Origin: Auriscalpium vulgare
Taxonomy: Eukaryota; Basidiomycota; Agaricomycetes; Russulales; Auriscalpiaceae
DNA: 64,000 nucleotides
Direction of reading: 5' to 3'
Assembly: GCA_019915015.1 (NCBI GenBank)
Contig: JAHBBC010000019.1
Coordinates: forward strand, 992,001 to 1,056,000
Below the pieces are notes generated by a model that ran no database searches, was not told where the DNA came from, and saw only the letters and a list, made by a program, of their open reading frames with translations. The first letter of the stretch is position 1, and each line of letters begins with the position of its first letter. The translations under genes and the position numbers were made by a program. This document shows, one piece after another, positions 55,267 through 64,000 of this stretch.

Positions 55267-56559
55267 TCAACGGGAAGTCGATGATGACGGCGATATGGAC
55301 AGCCGCCGGAGCCGGGGACTCGTCGGGACCTCATCCTCTGGCTTGAGCACCAATGCCGGCCCGGCTTCCAGGATGACATCCTCGTCGTACTCATCATCAG
55401 TCTCCGCATATCCCTCATCAACATCGTCGATGAGCACGAGCTGCGGGCCACCCTTGGCCTTGTTGGGCGAGGCCGCCGGTGGACCCGACTCTAGGATAGC
55501 ATCGTCCTCTCCGGCGAGCTGCACCTCTGCCTCCTCGACACCTGCTGCCTCCTCCGCCTCCCGCTTGAAAACATAGCGGATACCGACCGGGATCATGGCA
55601 CCCATGACGACCGCGGACAGCATGAAGAAATTCCGCCACGAGATCAGATGGAAGTCAGCCGCGCTGGTCATCGAGTCCAACCCGCCGCCAATCGTGGTAT
55701 GGATGACAGTGACGCCGAAGATTCCGAGGAATGTGGATGTCCAGAATGGCACTAGGCCGATGCCGACGTGTGGGCAGATGACATTGACGACCCAATGCGG
55801 GGGTAGCGGCGCGATGCGCAGGACGATGAGGAAAGGAATGATATTTGCGCGTTGTGAGCTGACTTTCGCGGACCATGTTTCTAAGCGGCGTTGGAAAGAA
55901 GGAAGGGTGAGCAGGGCGGGACCGAGGGCTGCTGAGAGGAGATAGCAGAGGGTGCCGCCAGTAGCGACGCATGCGCAGGCGAGGGGGAGGGCTCTTGGAA
56001 CGCCCCAAACGGCGCCTCCGAGGATAGAAAGGTACATGGATCCTGGCAAGGAGAAAGCTTGCAGGCTGGTGGGGGATGGGTGAACAAGGCGACAAGCCAC
56101 CGGAACAAGCGGGCTTACAAGAGGTAGGTGATCACATAGCAGACCACGACGCGGAAGGGATAGATGTCTCTATACTTCTTGAGAAGGTAATTGAGGTCTT
56201 GTAGTGCAGCAAAGGACTTTGGGATGCGCAACAACGGCCGATCCTCACTGTGAGCACCCGTCAGTCCGAAAACGCACGATTGGGAGCTCAAAGGCGTACG
56301 GGTCTAATGGCGGCAATGCGAGCCACAGGGTACCCCCAAGCACGATCGAGCTGACCAGAAATATCACAGCCATCTTGAGCGCAGCGTTGAAGATGACCCT
56401 GCGGGCATTGGGGGGGTTGGTTCCGTGTGGAGCCGTGCCATAGGAGTGAGAGGCAGACTCGTCGGAAAGGAGGGAAGACGACTCGTCGTCGTCACGGAAG
56501 TGGACGGTGGCCAGCGTGTATGCGGATGAGTTTGAATGAATGGTAGGGGAGGAGACCAT
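55267..56559 (-). CDS. TMEM41/VTT-domain membrane protein
   Basis: Exons 56559-56278, 56243-56119 and 56065-55267 give 401 aa if the ATG at 56559 is used. An in-frame ATG lies slightly upstream. An acidic Ser-rich N-terminus precedes a first membrane segment (MAVIFLVSSIVLGGTLWLAL). The VTT (SNARE-associated) core follows: YPFRVVVCYVITYLF, QAFSLPGSMYLSILGGAVWG, GGTLCYLLSAALG, NIIPFLIVLRIAPLPPHWVVN and FWTSTFLGIFGVT. The LRIAPxPPxWxxN motif matches TMEM41B/VMP1-type scramblases of the ER more than Tvp38. The last 90 residues are an acidic cytoplasmic tail. Likely a lipid scramblase acting in autophagy or lipid distribution, by family. Confidence 0.85.
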
Positions 56560-57123
56560 TGCTGCGGAGAGGAAGACAAGAGACAACGGGCAGAGCATCC
56601 AAGTCGTTCCACAACCCCGGCACTCGTGGGACTTTTTGGCCGGCACTTGCCTCGTGGTGAGGTCACTTCCGATGCGTCCCGCTGCTTTCGTTCATCGTAT
56701 CTCATATGTTACAATATGCTATTGGGCTTTCTGCGCATGTACAATCTCAGTGGATGCAGTCATGCGCTAGGTGAGTCACCTTGTGCATGCCGCGTTGCAT
56801 GCCACGTTGTAGATAGGTTGTAAGCAGTAAAGCTTCCGCATTATTTACAGAATGCCATGCTACTGACATCAGACACCGAGCAGTGACGGCGCCAGGAGAC
56901 GGTGAGACGACGATGGGAAGCGCAAGGAAATGAAGACGCGACGGACAAACGCCGACGCACCGGCATGCGGCAGCGCAGCAACGTTCGCTCAGGTACTGCT
57001 TCTATCGACGCAAGAATAAGCAGAGACGCGCAAATACACAAGACAAGACAAACCCGATGTATCGAGTCACCGGCCGTAATTGAGTCAAGTTCTGGTAGTG
57101 CTTCATTGCGCCGATTGGGCTAG
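56560..57123. other. Intergenic, TMEM41-like to PIG-L
   Basis: 564 bp, the promoter side of the TMEM41-like gene and the 3' side of PIG-L. Nothing was recognised. Confidence 0.5.
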
Positions 57124-58086
57124 CTATGTAGCTCGCATCACGAGGCCCGGCGGGATGGCCACCCATTCATTGACCCACATATACCTCGAGAACGTCAAGT
57201 ACAGCCACCGGAACCACACGAGCTGGCTGGTATGTTGCCGCAGGGCGCGGTGCGCCGTCCAGTACTCGCGCACGCCCGCGACGAACGCCGGCACGGGCAC
57301 GCCGCCAAGGTGCCCGTAGCCCAAGTAACTGAGGATGTGCGGGGTGGCGAGGTCGAGCTTCGCGAGGACGGGAGCGAGGATGCCGACGTATTTGGTGGAG
57401 ACGGGTACGGTGATGAGCGCGTGGGCACGCAGGGAGGGCTGCGAGGTGAGGAGGCGCGAGGTGCCGAAGAAGAGGGAGATGTGGTTTGGATGGGAGGAAA
57501 CGCCGCGTGGATCGAATGTGAGTATCTGTAGATGCGAGGCGTGCTGAGTGCGGGGTATCCATAATGTATGCGTGACGCACGGTGGTGATCTCGTTGTCTA
57601 CGACATATGGTTCTACTGTCTCGGCTATGAGACTGGCGTCCCACGTTGCAGTGAAATTGTCCTGCAGTCCACTGCAGTACTTCATCAGCCTTACCCCACG
57701 CAGTCGATAAAGTGTGCATACGGATAATCGACAATCCATCGGCGCGAAGAGTCTATGCCGAACACATCCAAGCTATTCCACAACTCGCCCTTCCGGCGCT
57801 CCCCCTGCCCGTCCGCGTTCCCCGTCGAGAGAGAGAGCACGTAGAGCTCCGATTCCGTGGTGTCATCAGCCAAGGCATTCCGACGACCTGTGAGGGCGGT
57901 GAGGGTAGGGCCAAAGAAGAAGCTTTCATCGTCTGGGTGTGCGATGAGCAAGAGCACGCGCTCGGGCTTGGACGGCAAGGATGGGGAGACTATGTGGAAG
58001 GCATGCTCTGAGTGCCAGGGGGTAGACAAGACGGCCAATAGGATGGGCGGAAGCAGGAGGAGCGGGCTGAGCAGGCCGGCGAACAT
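57124..58086 (-). CDS. GPI12: N-acetylglucosaminyl-phosphatidylinositol de-N-acetylase
   Basis: Exons 58086-57722, 57671-57581 and 57525-57124 give 285 aa. An N-terminal hydrophobic segment (LLSPLLLLPPILLAVL) anchors it in the ER. The LmbE/PIG-L metal-binding motif is LLLIAHPDDESFFFGP. LYVLSLSTGNADGQGERRKGE and LQDNFTATWD follow, then FDPRGVSSHPNH with the second His pair. These residues bind the catalytic zinc in the family. The enzyme performs the second step of GPI-anchor synthesis, removing acetate from GlcNAc-PI. Length and domain order are normal. The splice join in exon 1/2 restores YPGLQDN. Confidence 0.94.
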
Positions 58087-58293
58087 CGCGGTTCTACTCC
58101 AGGTGCACCCATATCATATCCAGCCATTAATGGTGGGCCAATTTCCCTGCAATCGGGGGTGGATCTTGTAAAACAATAAGCCTGCTTACCCTATGCCATC
58201 GTGTCTCACCTGTGCACGGGCCATTCTGCGCCGTACTTAGTCTTCTGATGTTGTCCTATCCGTCATCTCATCCCCCAACACATCGCCAACATC

Positions 58294-61200
58294 ATGTCTG
58301 CTTTCGTTAGTGGCGTCCCTGCGTCTGTACTCATCGACAACACGGCACCTTCCTCCCTCTTATCCCTCTCGTTTGTCCTCGCATCCCCATCACTTTGTGA
58401 CAACTCTCGTCCGTCTGGCGCGCTACGTGTCGGTGATGTTTTCCGTGCGACCGTCACTATCAGCACTCCCGACAGCGCAGCAACATCTGTCCTTGATTGC
58501 ACGCTGCATGCCAATGCCCCCTGTGATATAGTCCTTGGTCGCGACTGGATCCTGTCCGCTGGAATTTCTGGCCTGCCGCAAGCCACACCCGTTCACCGTA
58601 CGTTCAGCTCTTGCGAACTTACCTCAATGCCTAACATATGTCTTTAGGACCCACAAGCACGCCACGGTTGCCGCGGCCTCCGTCACCTCTGTCTCTGCCC
58701 TCCCATGCGGGAAATTCATCTGCACCTGTTGCTTCCTGCTCGTCGCCTCTTGATTACTCTCTGGAGAGCACTCTTGTCCCTTCCGGCGACGCTTGCCGAA
58801 GGTCCTTTTTGTTTTCTGATGATAGCACTGCCCTTCAACGGCATCTGCTTGATCATGGGATCAGCAATGTCGCTGACTGCATTCCTACCATGCGAGCTTC
58901 GCTTGCCAGTCACATCTTTGCTGGCCAATGCACCCTACAGACTAACGCCGCAGCACTTGCATGTATATCTATCCGCAATGTTTATAATACACCAGCCTTG
59001 TTTTTAAATGGGATCTTTGACATTGTCCTTAACAAGACTTACCCTTTACACCTGCTGTCCGCTTTGTGTGAATGCCTGCAGTTGCTTCCCTTTGGCGCAA
59101 AGGACAAACGCCGGGCATGTTGCAACGTACTAAGGTTGCGCAGGGATGCACTATTGATGTCTTTGAACCCTGTACCATCCGTCGACACTGTGCTCACATC
59201 GCTGGAGAAGCTGTCTCGGCGCCAATTGAGCACACTGGCAGCAAGCCACTCCATAGAGACGTCCTCGGACGAATGCGAGGACTCTGTGCGCGACGCGCTC
59301 GTTTGCCATATGGTTGGGGGTTCTTGCCGCGTCACGAATTCCTCGTTGTTGCAAGCTGGTGAAAGTACTTTGTTTCACGGATGCGCAGAGCCGGCGCCCT
59401 CAACGGAGTCTGACTCAGCATCCACTGACTTGCAAATTCACCTGCTTTCCACCGTCGTCATGAAGCTTTCTCGTCATCCCTTACGCAGGCTCCTGCGACT
59501 ACATGATGTCGCCTTTGAAGCGGACGACTCTGTTGGCAAGCTTCGCCGGCTCTTGAAGCGCTACATCTCCATACTCAAACGAGGCAAACGTCCGGCAGAC
59601 AGGCGACGCGCGCGCCAGGAGCAGAACACAGTTTCGGATGACGCTGTTGACAATGCTAGAGCTGAGGTGCGTCGTCGCTGGCCTCAGCTGGTTCCGACTT
59701 CTCTCAAGGACAAAATTCTCAGACTCTTCAAAGAGCAAACATCGAGCAAAGCTCTCGCACAATTCACATGCGCCAGCTGCGCTCAAGGTACGCCTGTCAG
59801 CCGCCAGCAGACCCTCGCTGTTGCTGACATTCACATGAACATTTTGCGGGGCGATGCAGCGCATGCCGCCTTCGAGGATCTCGACGTTCGTCCGCCACTG
59901 CCTTTCGACGACGGCCCGCTCAAGGACGCGGTCGTCGATCCAGCCGGTGTCTCCCTCTCAGACGGCCCCGGTGCACCCCATCTGCTGCTTTGCACAACAT
60001 GCCATTCCGCTTTGAAGCGCAAGAAGCTACCGCCGCTGTCGCTCGCAAATAGACTTTACCTTGGTCCCGTGCCACCCGAGCTCAAGGACCTCACCGTTGT
60101 CGAGGAGGCCATGATTGCGCGCTGCCGATCCAAGTGCTGGGTTGTTCAGCTCCGGGAGGACAACCAGGAGCTCTCCCTCCCGAACGCACAGCGTGGCATG
60201 AAGGGCCACATCATCGTCTACCCGCAGCGGCCTGGTGAGCTAGCCAGCATGCTCCCGCCTCCTGTCGACGAGCTCATCACGCCTATCTGTGTCCTGTTTG
60301 TCGGCTCAACGCCGCCCACACAAGAGTGGCTGCTCCAACATGCAAAGCCGCTCGCAGTCAGGCGCGAAAAAGTGCGCGCTGCTTTGGTGTGGCTCAAGGA
60401 ACATAATCCCCTGTACAAGGACGTGACTATCGCACACGACGTGCTGGACAGCCTCCAGCCCGAGCAAATACTGCCGGTGCACGTTGAGCATGTGCTTCCA
60501 TCAGCTGCCGGCGACTCACTGACCGCGCGCTACGACGCTTCTGAAGGTCTGACAGCATCCTTGGAGCGCTCCCTCGAGCAGTCGCAGTCCCACCGCCCTG
60601 TGACATTCCAGAACGTTGTCATCACGGATGTTGACGGCCATGCACCTTCAAATGAGCTGCGCGCTGCTGCTGTGCGTCACGTCAAGCATAAGGGCGGTGC
60701 GTATGTCCAAATTCCGCATGATCCCGACCCTGCCAACGAGTTTTCTGATCCAGCCCTATTTCCCATGATCTACCCAACACTCTTCCCCTACGGCATCGGT
60801 GGCTTTGACGATGACAGGCGCGTCGCGAAGGTGTCCATGAAGCGCCAGGTCAAGCACTTGTTCGCGTTGTCCGACCGGCGCTTCCAAGAGCATTACTCGT
60901 TTCTTTTCACCGCCTTCAACATGCTCCAGCGCCGCGCGCTGCTTCTCCACACAAGCCTCAAGGTGAAGCGTGCCCGCTTCCCTGTTGTCGCAGCTGATTT
61001 TGCTGCAGTGTCAGTTGACGCTGTTCATCGTGTATCGGAGCGTGTGTCCCGGGGCGACTACGCGAGTGCGAACAGCGACGAAGAGCGTCAGGTCTTGCGC
61101 CTCATGAAGGAGGTGAATGTTATTAGTTCCCATGTACAGGGCTCTTCAGCCTCCCGCCTAGCCATGCGCAATCAGATACGTGGACTCATGATGGAGAAGG

Positions 61201-64000
61201 GCCTGCCCAGCTTCTACATTACCATCAACCCCGCTGACACATTCAACCCCGTTGTCAAGTTTCTCGCAGGCGGTGAGATTGATGTCGACAGCCTCCTGCC
61301 GGGCGAGGTTCCCGAGTACTGGGAGCAGACCTTGCTGGTAGCAAAGAACCCGGTTGTCGCCGCGCGGTTCTTCAACATCTACATGCGAGCGTTCATCTCG
61401 ACGCTGCTGGCGTTCGACCCGAAGCAGCGCAACATGGAGGGCGGGATCCTCGGGGTCGTGAAGGCATACTACGGCTGCGTCGAGGCGCAGGGCCGCGGGA
61501 CACTGCATTGTCACATGATGGTTTGGGTCGAGGGCGGCCTCAACACAGATGAGATTAAGGAGAAGGTCTTGCGGGAACACGACACTGAGTTTAAAGAGAG
61601 GTTCTTGACCTTCCTCGACGACACCATCTCAAACATCGTGCCACCAGATCCTGACCCGTCACTGCATATCCCATCTACACGCCATCATCCTTGCTCTGTG
61701 CGAGGCGTGCACCCATTGTCGCCCGACGTTGATGCTGCTACCGCGCGACAGAAGGACCTGCACCAGCTGGTCAAAAAGTGCCAGCGGCATGCGCACTCGC
61801 AGACGTGCTACAAGTACTGGAAGGGCCCGCCACATCCGAAGGAGTGTCGCTTTGATCTCAGCGCGGACAATGTGCGGCCGCAGAGCACGATCAACGATGA
61901 GACAGGCGAGATATGCCTGCGCTGTCTTGATGGGCTGGTCAACAATTTCAACAGCACAATTTTGGAGGCTATCAGATGTAACATGGATATAAAATTCATT
62001 GGAACGGGTGCGTCCGCGAAGGCGGTGCTGCACTACATCACTGACTACATCACCAAGTCCCAGCTGAAGACCCACGTCGCGTACGCCGCACTTGAGCTGG
62101 CTGTTTCGAAGCTCGCTGGCTACAATCCAGTCACAGATGATATTGCAATGCGCGGCAAGAAGCTCCTGCAGAAGTGCGCATACGCAATGTTAGCCAAGCA
62201 GGAGTTGTCCGCGCAGCAGGTCTGCTCGTACCTGATGGACTTGGAGGACCACTTTACCAGCCACGAGTATCAGAACGTGTACTGGACGAGTTTCGAGGCA
62301 TTTTTGAATGCAGAAGATCCTAGCCCGGAATGCTATGCCACACTGCGGGTGAATGCAGGTGATGCACGCGTTGCTGAATCAGAGACGAGCACACCTGGTG
62401 ACCTGGCCGACAGCGACGAACCTGCTGCCACAGAACAGTCGACATCGATGCAGACCGCGTCTGCTGATCTTCAGCCTGACGAAGAGCGCGACAATGAGGA
62501 AGAACTTGTCGCTGGGGTTGACGCAGACTCCGCTGACAACGTTGCGGTGGGCGTGAACAGCGATGGCCAGCTGGTTGCCAAGGCAGCGCAGGTCGCTGAC
62601 TACCAGATGCGCGCCCCAGAGTTGAGCCAGATTTGCCTGTGGGATTTTGTCGCCCGCGTTGAAAAGGTGCCCAAGACGGTTGCCAGGAGGCGCCCTGCTG
62701 CGCAGGACACTGTCCATGAGGACTTGGATGACACTGAAGGTGCAGAGAACGAGCCTGAAGCTGATGTAGATGATGACGATGCAATGGATGTCGAGGAAGA
62801 CGACAGCTCGGAAAATGCCGGCGCTGCCAGCGCAGCAGACACACGCGAGCTGAGCGACATTCTCGCAGACACGTCCCGTCGGCGACCATACTTCCAGTTC
62901 ACGGACACCCACCTCGAATTCCACAGTCATGTACTCCGCGTGCGCACACCAGTCCGCAGACTTGTGCCGGTTCCCATCGGGCCTTCAATTCCGAGACGCA
63001 ACCGTGACAACGTTCGAGCTCGGTACTGTCGCCTCATGCTCATTTTATTCAAGCCGTGGGTGCACGCTGGGGACCTGCGCGAGCCAGGTCAGTCATGGCC
63101 GGATGCATTTGCGGTTTTTCAAGCATCATGCTCATCTGATCTGCTCCGCATCATGGACAACATGCAGCTACTGCATGAATGTCGCGACAGCCGCGATGAC
63201 CATTTTGCCCTGCGCGCATCCCGTGCTCGCCTGCGCCCTGAACGACCGCGGGCCTCGAACGATGATACCGGTCACCCGCGCGGCGTGGACAATGACTTTG
63301 CCGACAACTCGCACACAGAGGCCGATATGCTCGCGCACCTGGAGCACATCGACAATTTCTACTCGCGCAAAAAGGACGCCAGCGAGCAGACGGTACTCGA
63401 CTGCCTGCGCCACGCAGACGCGGGTGGGGTCTTCTCAGCACCGAATAGCTTACAGGCCGATATATCCACGGACGACCCGTCCAATCCCAACGCCGACATC
63501 GTCCACATCACGGATGGTGAGTTCATGCTGGAGGATGTGTGGCGTCAGGCTTACAATGACCGCCGCCAGCAGTGGAAAGCGAACGCGGCCGCAATCCCAC
63601 CAACCGGTGCCCCTAGTGCTGCGCCTGTTACGCAGGCCACCATTGCTTCGTCGGTTGGCTCCATAGCCTCCGCAGTGCTGAGCGCCATCCCACCCGCCGG
63701 TCTTCCAACCACTCTTGCGGCCATCCAGCAAGACGTGATCACCACCCAGCCTGCTGTGAGTGCGCTTGAGACGCTCGCTGACGTGTCCCGTCGGTTCACG
63801 CTGAACACCGAGCAGTTGCGCGCCTTCCGCATCGTCGCTGAACACAGCCTCATCGGCAATGCCGCACCGCTGCGCATGTTTCTCTCCGGGCCAGGGGGTA
63901 CCGGCAAGTCGCGCGTCATCAACGCGCTCGTTGAATACTTCAAGCAGCGCGGCGAAGAGCGGCGTCTGCGTCTGTGCGCATACACAGGTGTCGCGGCGCG
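58294..64000 (+). CDS. Helitron Rep-helicase (3' end outside window)
   Basis: Exon 1 (58294-58597) joins exon 2 (58648 to the window end) in phase; exon 2 is open for over 5.3 kb. The N-terminus is retropepsin-like: VLIDNTAPSSLLS and NAPCDIVLGRDWI. A SAP-like helix (HPLRRLLRLHDVAFEADDS) follows, then a cysteine-containing block (CASCAQGT, LLCTTCHSALKRKKLP, NRLYLGPVPPELKDLT, GHIIVYPQ) typical of Helitrons. The Helitron N-terminal domain has FPYGIGGFDDDR and HYSFLFTAFNMLQRRALL. The Rep part shows the HUH motif GRGTLHCHMMVW and the tyrosines YITDYITKSQ. The helicase begins near the end with SGPGGTGKSRVINALVEYF (motif I). No stop or frameshift was seen, so the element may be autonomous. Confidence 0.93.
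58294..64000 (+). mobile_element. Helitron (rolling-circle transposon), 3' part outside window
   Basis: Extent is given by the coding region only. The 5' TC terminus should lie in the roughly 200 bp upstream of 58294 or further, next to PIG-L, but I could not define it. The 3' CTRR end with its hairpin is beyond the window. Confidence 0.85.

Overview
The window looks like nuclear DNA of a filamentous basidiomycete, most likely an Agaricomycete. The genes carry many short (about 45-65 nt) GT-AG introns, coding DNA is GC-rich, genes are closely packed on both strands, and the mobile elements are a chromodomain Ty3/gypsy retrotransposon, a Helitron and a short inverted-repeat element. No rRNA, tRNA or CRISPR was seen. 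Exon joins were worked out by eye, by requiring splice sites to keep the frame and rebuild conserved motifs.

Region 1 (1-9.4 kb) is a tandem duplication. An orphan multi-membrane-segment protein gene (+) faces a small ARID-domain protein gene (-). There are two membrane-protein copies (1-1452, 5803-7667), two intact ARID genes (4493-3097, 9368-8143) and one truncated, frameshifted ARID relic (about 2476-1828).

Region 2 (10-31.5 kb) is housekeeping. It holds TRM8 tRNA methyltransferase and mitochondrial citrate synthase (divergent), a ZNF830-like zinc-finger protein, COX10, U1 snRNP 70K, a homeobox factor, TIM13 and a JJJ1-type J protein (divergent). A 6.09-kb LTR retrotransposon with identical LTRs and a GCCGG target duplication sits a few bases after the U1-70K start codon. 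A 772-bp element with 33-bp terminal inverted repeats and an 8-bp target duplication sits in the last JJJ1 intron.

Region 3 (31.7-48 kb) holds PRP18, COX12 (COX6B, with an 8-nt microexon), AP-3 beta, CWH43 (18 exons, one apparently GC-AG intron), a CobW-type GTPase and a Zn2Cys6 transcription factor.

Region 4 (48-58 kb) is looser: decayed duplicated hypothetical sequence, a cytochrome P450 with a problematic N-terminus, a two-SH3 protein, a TMEM41-like VTT membrane protein and the GPI-anchor de-N-acetylase PIG-L.

Region 5 (58.3 kb to the end) is a Helitron Rep-helicase gene, open to the window edge, with a degenerate retropepsin-like N-terminus.

Functional themes recur but are not operons: mitochondrial respiration and biogenesis (citrate synthase, COX10, TIM13, COX12), pre-mRNA splicing (U1-70K, PRP18, probably the ZNF830-like protein), and GPI-anchor synthesis and remodelling (PIG-L, CWH43).
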